Shown piece by piece: positions 35,251 through 43,272 of a stretch of DNA of 64,000 nucleotides. Position 1 is the stretch's first letter. The number at the start of each line of letters is the position of its first letter. A program made the position numbers and the translations under genes. The DNA comes from Sphingobacteriales bacterium (lineage in GTDB: Bacteria > Bacteroidota > Bacteroidia > Chitinophagales > Chitinophagaceae): the NCBI GenBank assembly GCA_027484425.1, contig JAIXSZ010000081.1:124001-188000 (forward strand). Direction: 5' to 3'. The notes beneath the pieces are model-generated. The model was not told where the DNA came from and ran no database searches. It was given only the letters and a program-made list of their open reading frames with translations.

Positions 35251-35423
35251 TAGTTCTTTTCTTTTTTCTGTAACTGCTCAACAATCTGCTCCCCGATAAG
35301 TGACCCGACAAAACCACCTAACATGACCATCGGGCCTGTATCCTTTTCGGTGGTCTTGGCGTACCAATAGGCAAGGAGTGATGTAACCAGTGTGGCTGCT
35401 GAAATAATAGTTTTGTCTTTCAT
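35250..35423 (-). CDS. Small membrane protein
   Basis: 57 residues from ATG at 35423 (MKDKTIISAATL), chosen over an upstream in-frame start that would add 18 unlikely residues. Two hydrophobic stretches (IISAATLVTSLLAYWYA and VMLGGFVGSLIGEQIV) and a basic/acidic C-terminus (QLQKKEKN). Its stop overlaps the start of the spike-like gene (TAATG). Size and topology would suit a holin or small virion-membrane protein; not provable here. Confidence 0.6.
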   Translation of the reverse strand: MKDKTIISAATLVTSLLAYWYAKTTEKDTGPMVMLGGFVGSLIGEQIVEQLQKKEKN

Positions 35424-35425
35424 GT

Positions 35426-36085
35426 TTAATGCTGCTGATGTATGAATTGGTAGGCTGCTATGCCGGAGATGATGCATACCCCGGCGGAAAGCAGTTTGTT
35501 TTTGATCTTAAAGCCCTTGAGCTTGTGTTCCAGCCCAAGGTGCTGCGCTGTTAGCAAATCCTGCTGCGCAAGGCTTTGGTCGAATGATAGCCGGAGTACA
35601 TTGTATCGCTCCTGCTGCGTGGATATGACAGAATCCTTATTGCTGACCTGCGCCTGTAAAGCCGTTGTCATATCCTCATACAAGCTGTCTTTCAGGTTAG
35701 TTGTTACAATAAGTTCCTGAACCGTTGCGCCCAAGCTGTCACATTGCGCCAGCTTTGCGGCTGTATCTGTCGTTTGCGCTGAGTGCGCCAGTAACGTGTC
35801 TACCAGCTCCAGCAAAACCTTGTTGTCATGCTTTGCCTTTTGCAGTTCGGTTTTGCTGCTGCTCACCTTACGGTTAAGGTTGTCAGCGGTTTGAGAAAGG
35901 GAATCCAGCCTTTCCTGAAACTTTGCCTCAACCAGTACGCTGGTGCTTTTCATATCAGCGGGCGTTTGTATTCCCGTTACTACTACCGGCTGCGCTGCCT
36001 TGTGGCTGCCGAACATCATGGTGCCGCCGATACCAATGATCAGCCCAAGCACTAAAAACATAATCCTGTTCATTTTTTGTTGCAT
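35426..36085 (-). CDS. Membrane-anchored coiled-coil protein
   Basis: 219 residues. An N-terminal hydrophobic helix (IMFLVLGLIIGIGGTMMFG) is followed by a long Q/L/S/K-rich coiled coil (about 50-190), and a short hydrophobic C-terminal segment (LLSAGVCIISGIAAYQF). This layout resembles spanin-like, tape-like or membrane-bridging proteins. It begins 51 bp after a two-helix membrane gene and ends 2 bp before the small membrane gene. Function unknown; a role in lysis or virion membrane organisation is speculative. Confidence 0.65.
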   Translation of the reverse strand: MQQKMNRIMFLVLGLIIGIGGTMMFGSHKAAQPVVVTGIQTPADMKSTSVLVEAKFQERLDSLSQTADNLNRKVSSSKTELQKAKHDNKVLLELVDTLLAHSAQTTDTAAKLAQCDSLGATVQELIVTTNLKDSLYEDMTTALQAQVSNKDSVISTQQERYNVLRLSFDQSLAQQDLLTAQHLGLEHKLKGFKIKNKLLSAGVCIISGIAAYQFIHQQH

Positions 36086-36136
36086 TGTTGTTTGATTTTT
36101 ATTAGAGATAGAAAATGATAGGGTTTACAGGCTGCG

Positions 36137-36364
36137 CTATTCCACGCTTTGCTGTGCGCCTTTACGCTCAAACGTGTACCCGAAACATCCGGCTGCTATC
36201 AGGCTGCCGAAAGTGTAGAACATGAACTCCGGCACATCCTTGTTGAAGAACTGTTTGGCTATCCAGCTTATGATGAGAGCTGTGAGCAGTACTGCTATTA
36301 CGGCTTCCCTCATGCTGTAGCTGCCGAGCTTGTCTTTAAAAAGCTGTTGGAGGAATTGTTTCAT
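36137..36364 (-). CDS. Holin-like two-helix membrane protein
   Basis: 75 residues: amphipathic N-terminus (MKQFLQQLFKDKLGSYS), two hydrophobic helices (AVIAVLLTALIISWIAKQF and FMFYTFGSLIAAGCFGYTF) and a charged tail. Size and topology fit class II holins, and cell-wall-active genes lie nearby upstream (36462-38181). Family membership is not established. Confidence 0.6.
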   Translation of the reverse strand: MKQFLQQLFKDKLGSYSMREAVIAVLLTALIISWIAKQFFNKDVPEFMFYTFGSLIAAGCFGYTFERKGAQQSVE

Positions 36365-36461
36365 TTGCTTCCTGTTCGTTTAGATGTTGAATGATCTGGT
36401 AAGTGGTCAGCCCGATAATGGCTGCTATCAGTATACCTATTGTCGCGTATATCCTTTCTTT
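36336..36461 (-). other. In-frame membrane-helix reading frame after a TGA stop
   Basis: The 98-bp gap between the holin-like and L,D-transpeptidase-like genes is open in the frame of the latter, directly after its TGA. It encodes KERIYATIGILIAAIIGL then TTYQIIQHLNEQE and ends at 36336, overlapping the holin-like ATG. It is clearly a transmembrane-type sequence but has no ATG, GTG or TTG start. Possible explanations: TGA read-through, a point mutation or sequencing error in a longer gene, or a non-standard start. Confidence 0.4.
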
Positions 36462-37052
36462 TCAGGCTGCAAGGCTCATGGCAGGCGTTTCGTGCAGCAG
36501 GGTGTACGAAAAGGTATTTCCGTACAACGCCTGATGTTTGTCGCACAATGCCATGAACTTTTTAAAGTCGTCAGCATTGGCGATCACCTGGCAGCCCGCT
36601 GAGAATTTGTCAATGAACCTCGTGGTTCCCTGCTGCAATGCACGGTGGATATTGATGCCGAACATGCCTGTATCCTCCTTGCCGCTGAAATCAAGGGAGC
36701 CATCCCTCGTTATATCCCTGATGACCGTAACGGGTGCCCTTTGCACCAGTGCGAGATACTTGCTGCGGTGCAGCCCTACACTATAGGTGTTCAGGTATTG
36801 CCCTTCTTTCAGGATAGCCGTCCCCTGCGGGTTAAGCGGGTTTTTCAGCCAGAAAGTGCCGGGGTCTGTGGTTGCTGCAAAGCTGTGCAGTTGCCACGCC
36901 CCTGTATCGTCCTTGTACAGGATATTAAGCTGGTCGTTGAAAAGGTTCGGTACTGCGCTCTTACTTCTGATACCGATGATATTCAGTTCAAACGGGCGTG
37001 TAAATACCCTGTAGCCATGCCCCATGAGGGCAGCTATTAGCTTTTCTTTCAT
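36462..37052 (-). CDS. L,D-transpeptidase-like (SxGC) cell-wall protein
   Basis: 196 residues, soluble. The pattern FGINIHRA (His136) followed by KFSAGCQVIA (Ser151-Ala-Gly-Cys154) matches the H...SxGC active site of YkuD-type L,D-transpeptidases, with Cys154 as nucleophile. The N-terminal ~110 residues are beta-rich. In this setting, next to peptidoglycan-binding and holin-like genes, it could trim or cross-link murein during entry or release. Overall similarity to classic YkuD proteins is low, so the call rests on the catalytic motif. Its frame continues open past the TGA into a membrane helix (see 36336-36461). Confidence 0.6.
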   Translation of the reverse strand: MKEKLIAALMGHGYRVFTRPFELNIIGIRSKSAVPNLFNDQLNILYKDDTGAWQLHSFAATTDPGTFWLKNPLNPQGTAILKEGQYLNTYSVGLHRSKYLALVQRAPVTVIRDITRDGSLDFSGKEDTGMFGINIHRALQQGTTRFIDKFSAGCQVIANADDFKKFMALCDKHQALYGNTFSYTLLHETPAMSLAA

Positions 37053-37077
37053 GCTTGTCTTTTTTTAATGACGGAGG

Positions 37078-38181
37078 TTAGAGATACTTTACCGCCTCCG
37101 TTTTGATTAAATAATACTTGCCGTTGTTCTCAAACAGGGTGTAATCCAGTTTGGTCGTTACTTCATTGCCGATGACCGTCTGTGCTGGCACCTGCACACT
37201 CTCCGTTGGCGACACCCATACTGTTGCCGCACTCTTAGTCACCAATGGTTTGCCGTCAAAGCCGGACAGGCTGAACTTATTGTTGCGGTATTGCAAACCC
37301 ATGCGGATGAACTCCATCCGTATCTGCTGTTTCTGGCCTTCATCGTGAAAGCTGCTGAGCATACCGTTCACCAGTGTTTGACGGACACCGTTGAGGCGCA
37401 TCTGCATAAAGCTGTTGCTTACCTGCTGGTACTGGTCTTTGTTGCCTATCTTCTTGAGCAGGCCGATTGCCGAACTGAAGCTTTTGCTTTCCGCTGCCTT
37501 GTGCAGTTGCTCTGCAAGGGGATAGTTGCCGGAGCTGCCATCGCTGCCTTGTGTGATGACATTGAATGCACTCTCCGTGACAATGGTCGGTAGCCCTTTC
37601 TTCTTGAGTGCCGCAACTGTCTCGCTGCCGAAGTCGCCATCCGCACCATACTTAGGCAAAATGGATGAACCGTACTTTTCTATGAGTGCCTGCTGCATCT
37701 GTCTTACCATCTCACCCTTGCTGCCTTTTTTCAGCGGGAAATCATCATTGCGGCTGCTGCTGCCACTGCTGCTTCCGGTATGTGTCGTGTCCGTTGGCGG
37801 TGTGTAAGGCTTCGGATTAACGGGCGGTATCGGCGGTAGCTTTGTTTCCTTTACGGGCGTAGGCTGTATCTTATCCAGCTCGTTGTCGAGATTGCCCGCT
37901 TTAGCCGCTTTATGCTTCTTCCAAAGCTGTAACCCTAAATAGCCTACAACTCCCGCCGCTCCTATGGTAAGGGTGGTCAGCACGATCTTGGATGCACTGC
38001 TTCCCTGTGCTGCTGCTGGTGTGAACCATTGTCCGGTGGGTTTTCTTGCCGAAGCCGTTTTGCGAGCTGGCGTTTTGCTCCTTACCGCTGGTACTTTCCC
38101 CAACCCCTTGCCCTTTTTTTTACCCTTTGTTTTTGCTTTGCCTTTCGGTTTGGCTGTCTTTCTCTTTTTTTTAGCTTCCAT
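37078..38181 (-). CDS. Membrane-anchored peptidoglycan-binding-domain protein
   Basis: 367 residues. The N-terminus is extremely basic (Lys/Ala/Pro/Gly repeats to about residue 45, e.g. KPKGKAKTKGKKKGKG), then a single hydrophobic helix (IVLTTLTIGAAGVVGYLGLQ) and a Pro-rich linker. A PG_binding_1 domain follows at about 150-210 (PLKKGSKGEMVRQMQQALI, then YGADGDFGSETVAALKKKG). The C-terminal ~150 residues are unassigned. Exposed wall-binding after an anchor suggests attachment of a membrane or virion to peptidoglycan. The basic tail may contact nucleic acid or phospholipid. Confidence 0.75.
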   Translation of the reverse strand: MEAKKKRKTAKPKGKAKTKGKKKGKGLGKVPAVRSKTPARKTASARKPTGQWFTPAAAQGSSASKIVLTTLTIGAAGVVGYLGLQLWKKHKAAKAGNLDNELDKIQPTPVKETKLPPIPPVNPKPYTPPTDTTHTGSSSGSSSRNDDFPLKKGSKGEMVRQMQQALIEKYGSSILPKYGADGDFGSETVAALKKKGLPTIVTESAFNVITQGSDGSSGNYPLAEQLHKAAESKSFSSAIGLLKKIGNKDQYQQVSNSFMQMRLNGVRQTLVNGMLSSFHDEGQKQQIRMEFIRMGLQYRNNKFSLSGFDGKPLVTKSAATVWVSPTESVQVPAQTVIGNEVTTKLDYTLFENNGKYYLIKTEAVKYL

Positions 38182-38184
38182 CGT

Positions 38185-38895
38185 TTAGTTTTTTGGCTTG
38201 CTGTAAATAATCTGCATCATCGGGTCGTATTCCCAGAGTTCCAGCTCGCTTTTCAGGTCTGCTGTCAGGTCGCTGCCGAACAGGGAACGGTAAACTGTTG
38301 CTACATGGCTGAACGCTTCCTGTGTGGGTATCTCGATGAACACGGCTTTAATGGCGGGTTCATCTGTTCCGGGGAACGGCCCATAGGAAATGTTGAAGGC
38401 TGTATTCAGGCGTTTTGCCCATGCTTCCAGTTGCGCTGCATTGACTTGTCCGGCGTTATCTGCATTATAGGTCTCCGGCTTTGCCGAAATGATGTATAGC
38501 ATCTCGTTATACTCCGAACTCTTCAGCTCCTTTTGCATATCGCCCAGCAAGCTGCTGTTATAAAGCCGCTGATAGGACACCATCACCTTCCTGAAGTCGC
38601 TCTTGCTCGGTATGTCCCTTATTGCCAGCCTTAGCGCATCCTTGTCTGTACCGAACCAACCGTCATTCTCAAACGCCATTTTGATCTGTTTGGCAATGGT
38701 TGGTGCGCTGCCTTCCTCCAGCGTTTTGCGTTCTTCACCGTTCGCCCTTGCGTTCCTGACCCAGTTCCTGCCGATAATAACAGCGCCGCCCACCACGATG
38801 ATACCAAGGAGGGAGAACTGCAGCTTATCCTTCAGGGTAAGCTCCTGCGGGTGTTCCGCATACATTTCTGCTCCGTTGCTGATTGCGTAATCCAC
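38185..38895 (-). CDS. Single-pass membrane protein with two annexin-like repeats
   Basis: 236 residues, GTG start. One hydrophobic helix (about 28-42, SLLGIIVVGGAVIIG). Two repeats, about 82-136 (FGTDKDALRLAIRDIP ... YQRLYNSSLLGDMQKEL) and 176-231 (GTDEPAIKAVFIEIP ... YRSLFGSDLTADLKSEL), follow the annexin consensus: GTDE, alternating hydrophobics, Y-x(3)-G-x-[DS]-L and DLKSEL. Annexins bind membranes through Ca2+; only two of the usual four repeats are present. The resemblance is strong by eye but needs a profile search. Adjacent genes are also membrane-associated. Confidence 0.7.
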   Translation of the reverse strand: MDYAISNGAEMYAEHPQELTLKDKLQFSLLGIIVVGGAVIIGRNWVRNARANGEERKTLEEGSAPTIAKQIKMAFENDGWFGTDKDALRLAIRDIPSKSDFRKVMVSYQRLYNSSLLGDMQKELKSSEYNEMLYIISAKPETYNADNAGQVNAAQLEAWAKRLNTAFNISYGPFPGTDEPAIKAVFIEIPTQEAFSHVATVYRSLFGSDLTADLKSELELWEYDPMMQIIYSKPKN

Positions 38896-38926
38896 TGTTG
38901 CTGTATTTTATCGTGCCTGAAATTGG

Positions 38927-39109
38927 TTATACGCCCAGGTATGCTTTTGCCATAGCCGTTTTGACGGGGTCGTGCTGCACGGTATGTGCCAGCTTCGTCA
39001 ACTCTTTTCCCGTCAGCTTGGTCGCCAATACCGAAAGGGCTTTGATCTTGTCCGCTGCCTCTGCTTCTGTTTTAGCGGGTATGCTTATCGAATAGTTGTG
39101 CTTATCCAT
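38927..39109 (-). CDS. Small conserved-position hypothetical protein
   Basis: 60 residues (MDKHNYSISIPAKTEAEAAD...), predicted beta then helical, no membrane segment. It overlaps the upstream 284-aa gene by 8 bp and lies 31 bp before the annexin-like gene, so it belongs to the same transcription unit. No family recognised. Confidence 0.6.
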   Translation of the reverse strand: MDKHNYSISIPAKTEAEAADKIKALSVLATKLTGKELTKLAHTVQHDPVKTAMAKAYLGV

Positions 39110-39956
39110 TTTCCTTGTCCAGATTTAAGAATTGCGCTACCGGGATCACCTGTTCAGGGCTGCCCATCAGCTTTTGAATAATGGCAATGACGATCTGCAA
39201 CTGGTCTGTCGTGAAAGCCGCTTCCATCATCTCAATATTCTTGAGGTGGCGAAGCTGCTGCTCCGTGAACTGAGATGAGGCTTGCGCATCCTGTTTCTGG
39301 AATGTCGCCTCCATTTCCGGTTCGGATTGTGTTTGAGCCGCCGGTGCATCCGGTGTTCCCATCAGTCCGTTGAGCAAGCCGGAGATCTGCGGCATGTTCT
39401 TCTTGACAAGGTTGCCCACAAGTGCTGCGCCTATCTCGCCAAGTTGCAGGTTGATCGCATTCGGTTTAGGCTTTGCCGCCACCTCCGTTTCCAGCTCCTT
39501 TATCCTTTCCTGTAGCTGCCTGTGGTAATCTTCGGCTTCCGTTAGCTGCTGCTGTGTTTCCTCCAGTTCTTTTTCCAGTGCAGTGATCTTGTAGTCCCTG
39601 TCCTTTTCTTCCAGTTTCTGCTGGATGATTTCGTCTATCTCACCGAGGCCGCCGATACCGTTGATCGGTTTTGTAGGTATCGGGCTGGTGTTGTCCTGAT
39701 TGAGGGAGAACGAATAGCGGGTGTTCCGGTTCGTGCCTGCACCGTCATAGATGAGAATGGCGATATTGCGGGTGTTGTCCTGTATCTCGTCCTCGTAGTC
39801 GTCAAACTCTTCTACGTCATTGGTGCGGGAGACTACCTTGAAGCCGTCCACGATGATTTCGTAGTCCCTCGTCCTGCCTTTTTCCGCTTCCCGCTTCAGG
39901 TAGCGTTTCAGGCTGTCTATCTTGTTCTGGTCGTACCGTTCTTCTATTACTGGCAT
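39102..39956 (-). CDS. Coiled-coil structural-like protein
   Basis: 284 residues. The N-terminal ~95 residues are charged (YDQNKIDSLKRYLKREAEKG), then an uninterrupted coiled coil at about 100-170 (LEKELEETQQQLTEAEDYH). An Ala/Gly/Pro helix pair near 180-200 (LGEIGAALVGNLVKKNMPQ) could touch a membrane. The Gln-rich C-terminal helical segment ends in LMGSPEQVIPVAQFL. No enzyme motif. Possibly a scaffold or internal structural protein of the putative particle (inference from position). Confidence 0.65.
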   Translation of the reverse strand: MPVIEERYDQNKIDSLKRYLKREAEKGRTRDYEIIVDGFKVVSRTNDVEEFDDYEDEIQDNTRNIAILIYDGAGTNRNTRYSFSLNQDNTSPIPTKPINGIGGLGEIDEIIQQKLEEKDRDYKITALEKELEETQQQLTEAEDYHRQLQERIKELETEVAAKPKPNAINLQLGEIGAALVGNLVKKNMPQISGLLNGLMGTPDAPAAQTQSEPEMEATFQKQDAQASSQFTEQQLRHLKNIEMMEAAFTTDQLQIVIAIIQKLMGSPEQVIPVAQFLNLDKENG

Positions 39957-39960
39957 TTGT

Positions 39961-40275
39961 TTACTTGTTTTTGAATATTACCTGTATCATTTTTACCTGC
40001 TGTGGCAGGACACTGTAATTGGTCAGCTCAATTGTCCCCTGATGCTCGTACTGCAATTCATTGGCTGTCGTTTCGGTCAGGTCGAATACGCCTATCTCGC
40101 TTTTTACCCTGATACTGCTATTGGGTTCTGTCAGGATGAATAGTTGCCTGTTCCCCGATATGCTCCGCAGTTCTTTGGGTCGGAGGAAGAAGTGGCGGAA
40201 ACGGATATGGTACTTGCTATGACCTAATTCTTCCATTCTTCGCCTGATGTAGTCGTGCGCTAAGTCTGCTGTCAT
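39961..40275 (-). CDS. Small beta-rich hypothetical protein
   Basis: 104 residues; predicted beta-rich with no membrane segment (e.g. SSIRVKSEIGVFDLTE, GTIELTNYSVLPQQVKMI). It is the last of three consecutive beta-rich genes of similar size (41154 to 39961), which could encode related capsid-like or penton-like subunits. No family recognised. Confidence 0.6.
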   Translation of the reverse strand: MTADLAHDYIRRRMEELGHSKYHIRFRHFFLRPKELRSISGNRQLFILTEPNSSIRVKSEIGVFDLTETTANELQYEHQGTIELTNYSVLPQQVKMIQVIFKNK

Positions 40276-40285
40276 TGCGTTGTTT

Positions 40286-40738
40286 TTAATTCCAAACCGT
40301 ATAGAGGTGTAATCCCAGGTTATAGGCTACGTCCTGATTCATCTGCCTGCCGATGTTGTCCTCAAAACACCCGAACACCACATAGCTGTTAGGTATCTTC
40401 ACTGGCTGTACGCCACGGAAAGTGCTGCCTGAATACACCGATGGATAGAGATCCGTGATATTCCCTCCCGCATAAGTGAAGCCTGTTATAACATCCTCTA
40501 TGGCGTTTTTTCCGGTGTACAACTGGCAACTGTAACAGATGCCTGCATTCTGCTCCGCTTGCAGCTTTAATGTGCCTGCAAGGGTTCGTGTGGACAGGTC
40601 GGGAGCGGCACTGAAGCCTCTTAGTTCCGCAACTATGCCCGTGATGCCTTTCACGTCATCTGGCAGGTTCACCTGAAAGAAGTTCAGCTCGCCCTTCCTG
40701 CTTATGGGTATGTTGACAGCTATGATATTGCCTTGCAT
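40286..40738 (-). CDS. Beta-rich hypothetical structural-like protein
   Basis: 150 residues, strongly beta-predicted with aromatic turns (GELNFFQVNLPDDVKGI, TFRGVQPVKIPNSYVVFG). It sits 2 bp after the preceding 137-aa gene and 10 bp before the 104-aa gene. The composition and size would suit a jelly-roll or small virion protein, but no motif proves it. Confidence 0.6.
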   Translation of the reverse strand: MQGNIIAVNIPISRKGELNFFQVNLPDDVKGITGIVAELRGFSAAPDLSTRTLAGTLKLQAEQNAGICYSCQLYTGKNAIEDVITGFTYAGGNITDLYPSVYSGSTFRGVQPVKIPNSYVVFGCFEDNIGRQMNQDVAYNLGLHLYTVWN

Positions 40739-40740
40739 CG

Positions 40741-41154
40741 TTAGTTATCTTTGAGTTCACAATCAAGAACGACCCGTATGCTGTAAGGCTCGAATGGAGC
40801 GGTTGCATCACTGGTGTCCTTGTATTCCACTTTCACGATACCGTTACCAACCGGTATCCGGTCACCACGCCTGTAGAACCGCTTGTGGGATTCCACGTCC
40901 GGCAGGTGATATACTTTTTTGGTCGGAAAACCTTCAGGAAATACCTCAAAACGGTTGACCTCCAGTTTGTGCGTCCCCCGCTGGTACATCAGCTTATCCC
41001 TGTTGGTAGTGAAGTCAATACCTGTGATATAGCCGATGGTCTTGTCCAGCTCGTAGGACACGGAATAGGTCTTGTCCGCTTCCGTCACATTGATGTCGAA
41101 CCATTTGAAGATGAGACCCGTTATCGGTGTTCCTTTCTGATTGATGTTTTCCAT
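40741..41154 (-). CDS. Beta-rich hypothetical structural-like protein
   Basis: 137 residues, predicted all-beta (TGLIFKWFDINVTEADK, GNGIVKVEYKDTS, YSIRVVLDCEL). It directly follows the lysozyme-like gene (12 bp). Together with the two following genes it forms a set of small beta proteins downstream of the candidate major structural protein. No recognised family. Confidence 0.6.
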   Translation of the reverse strand: MENINQKGTPITGLIFKWFDINVTEADKTYSVSYELDKTIGYITGIDFTTNRDKLMYQRGTHKLEVNRFEVFPEGFPTKKVYHLPDVESHKRFYRRGDRIPVGNGIVKVEYKDTSDATAPFEPYSIRVVLDCELKDN

Positions 41155-41166
41155 TTGTTTTGTTTT

Positions 41167-41718
41167 TTATGCTGCCAACTGGCCGCCTGCGTACTGGTAA
41201 ACCTGCGCAAGTGAGGCAAAGCTGCGCTCGTGTTGCCCGTAACCCGCCCCCGGCAGGGATGCCCATTCTTTACGGCACTTGTAGATGGCTTCGCCAAAAC
41301 GCCCCGCCATAACATCCTCCAATGCACCCCGCCGCCTGATCAGTTCTACCGCCGCCCTGTCCTGGCTGGCAGGGCTGAAATCCTGCAAGCCTAATGCCTG
41401 CTGCACGCTCTGCCACGTCCTGAAGAGTATCTGGTAGGCTCCTGCCGCTGTACTGGTGATACCGCCCTTCGTGATGGCTACCCTCGGGTGCTGTGCATAG
41501 CTGTTGAAAAGCTGTCCTCCATAGAGGGTGCGGTAAGCGTTTGCCCCGTAAGTGCCTTCGGCATATTGTATCATCGTCAGGAATGCCCGCAGATTGAGGG
41601 AGGCAGTGTTTTTAGGTGCTGCCTGCGCCCTGAGCTTAGTGCTGATCGCCATAAGCAGGGCGGGTGCTGCGAGTGCGGCAAGTATGTACTTCCAGTTTTC
41701 TTTGAACAGGTCGCCCAT
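41167..41718 (-). CDS. Membrane-anchored lysozyme-like muramidase (lambda-endolysin/GH24-like)
   Basis: 183 residues. An N-terminal hydrophobic segment (YILAALAAPALLMAIS) acts as signal or anchor. The catalytic domain starts NLRAFLTMIQYAEGTYG, with Glu54 as likely acid. It continues AYRTLYGG, HPRVAITKGGITSTAAGAYQ and the LGLQDFSPASQDRAAVELI block typical of phage lysozyme-like lytic enzymes, ending GEAIYKCRKEWASLPGAGY. It would cleave peptidoglycan during genome entry or particle release. An anchored lysin inside a structural cluster is common in tailless, membrane-containing phages. Confidence 0.8.
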   Translation of the reverse strand: MGDLFKENWKYILAALAAPALLMAISTKLRAQAAPKNTASLNLRAFLTMIQYAEGTYGANAYRTLYGGQLFNSYAQHPRVAITKGGITSTAAGAYQILFRTWQSVQQALGLQDFSPASQDRAAVELIRRRGALEDVMAGRFGEAIYKCRKEWASLPGAGYGQHERSFASLAQVYQYAGGQLAA

Positions 41719-41771
41719 ATTGCTGCTTTTTTAAGGCTTGCAGCCGTAACGGCTGCAAACCGCTGTTACCA

Positions 41772-42488
41772 TTATGGAGTGGTGATCGTACCGTGCATAG
41801 CTGCGAATATGTGGGTATTCGCTTGCAGGCCGTCTGTTGTACCTAACTCCACCGTCAGCTCTATCAGCACGTCATCGAGGATGAGGCGTGGGTTGGCGAG
41901 CTTGTAGTAGCCCAGCGGCTTCAGGTGATAGTTGGCGGTCTTGAAGATGCTGCAACTTGTTTCCGGCAATATCTGCTTCTTGTTCGCTTTCAGGTTGATC
42001 TCACCTGTTGCCAGTGCAGGGAACCCTTCAATGCCCTGGAAGTTGGTAGCCATGATCTTGTCCTTGGTCAGGTCGGCTGACACGCCAGCAAGCAGGGTAA
42101 TGCCGCTTACGAGGAAGGCCTGATTTTTCGGCAGTTTGGCGTTCGATACGTTACAGATACCTACGGACTTGCTGTCCTGTGTTTCGAACATCTTCACCGT
42201 CTTGCTGCTTACCTGCTTGATCGAGTAGATCACGTTGTCCGCAAGGCGAAGCTCACCTTTCACGAGGGCTTCCTTGATATTGGGAGGCAGCTCCCCGAAA
42301 TGCTTCTCCATTTCCGCCCTTGAACCCCTGCTTGATGCGCCGGGGTTGGCGAGCTTGTTGATGGTCTTTGCCCTTGCAATAGGGTTCATCCTGCGCAGTG
42401 CGCCCAGCAATTCATCGCCGTCCAGACCGTCAATACCGAGCAATGCGCCTGTGTTGTTGTACTCTTCTACTCCTTCAAATCCGTACAT
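41772..42488 (-). CDS. Candidate major structural (capsid-like) protein
   Basis: 238 residues, soluble. The N-terminal ~60 residues are helical/Gly-rich (GLDGDELLGALRRMNPIARA), the rest predicted beta-rich (KQVSSKTVKMFETQDS, LLAGVSADLTKD, YHLKPLGYYKLANPRLIL, ELTVELGTTDGL). A size of 25-27 kDa with a beta-rich C-terminal two-thirds, its own intergenic gaps and a position ahead of the lysin and the small beta proteins would fit a single jelly-roll capsid protein. This is inference; structure prediction would test it directly. Confidence 0.5.
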   Translation of the reverse strand: MYGFEGVEEYNNTGALLGIDGLDGDELLGALRRMNPIARAKTINKLANPGASSRGSRAEMEKHFGELPPNIKEALVKGELRLADNVIYSIKQVSSKTVKMFETQDSKSVGICNVSNAKLPKNQAFLVSGITLLAGVSADLTKDKIMATNFQGIEGFPALATGEINLKANKKQILPETSCSIFKTANYHLKPLGYYKLANPRLILDDVLIELTVELGTTDGLQANTHIFAAMHGTITTP

Positions 42489-42544
42489 AATTGTTGTTTT
42501 TGGTTTTTAAAATTGATTGTTGTGTTTTCTGTTTTTTGTTTGCG

Positions 42545-43249
42545 TTAGAGGTTGCGGTCTTCTATGTCGGACAAGTCGCCCATTTCGCCAAGCTCTCCGA
42601 ACTCGTTTGCTTCGCCAATTTCCCCAACGTCATCGTAGCCCTCCATGTCGCCCATACCGATGCCCGTCATTTCCATGTGTTCAAGGCCGCTCATCTCTAT
42701 CTGGCGTTCTATCTGGTCAAGAGCTGCCAGTTCGTTGTTCAGCTCATTGTAGGCACGGGCATCATTGGGATGCTGGAAGAATTGCAGTGCGCCAATGCCG
42801 TTTGCGCTTTCTTCCTTGTTCTTGTTGAGGAACGGTACTTTGTCGAGGTAGAGCTTTTCCTTCAGGGTGCTGCCGTATGCGCTGACCCGTTCCTTTACTG
42901 CATCAATGCTCAACCCGTCCACGCCCGATACCGATTTGTTCTGGAAGCCATTGGCTGCCATTAGCCCGACACCGAACAGCGTGGCAAGGTGATTGCCCAT
43001 GTAGTGACCGATGCCCGTTACGCCCAGCCCGACTAGGAAGGATGGCTTGCCGATAGCTGCCCCGGCAAGGCCGCCGCCTACAACGCCTATCGCCACGTCC
43101 TTTACGGTTTCTATCGCCGTGTTCTTGGGGTCGCCCTTAGTCTCTGTGCGGGTGGCGACACTTTGCAGGAAGCTGGCATTGTGCGCTTTTTTCGAATAGC
43201 GGTTACCCTTCGGTTTCCCCTTGGCACTTTTGTGTTTTCCTTTTGCCAT
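42545..43249 (-). CDS. Glycine-zipper membrane protein with acidic tail
   Basis: 234 residues from ATG at 43249 (MAKGKHKSAKGK), preferred over a TTG start 9 codons upstream. The N-terminus is basic, then two Gly-zipper membrane segments (AIGVVGGGLAGAAIG and FLVGLGVTGIGHYMG), a charged middle, and a highly acidic Gly/Glu/Met-rich tail repeated as GELGEMGD / GEIGEANE. Such Gly-zipper proteins occur as internal-membrane or DNA-delivery proteins of membrane-containing phages; here that remains a suggestion. Confidence 0.65.
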   Translation of the reverse strand: MAKGKHKSAKGKPKGNRYSKKAHNASFLQSVATRTETKGDPKNTAIETVKDVAIGVVGGGLAGAAIGKPSFLVGLGVTGIGHYMGNHLATLFGVGLMAANGFQNKSVSGVDGLSIDAVKERVSAYGSTLKEKLYLDKVPFLNKNKEESANGIGALQFFQHPNDARAYNELNNELAALDQIERQIEMSGLEHMEMTGIGMGDMEGYDDVGEIGEANEFGELGEMGDLSDIEDRNL

Positions 43250-43272
43250 ATCTGTTATTTGGTTTTTACTGA

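Noticed and set aside
36361-36546. 61-codon minus-strand frame between the holin-like and transpeptidase-like genes
   Set aside because: It is in a different frame from the hydrophobic sequence at 36336-36461 and its basic, polar translation shows no feature.
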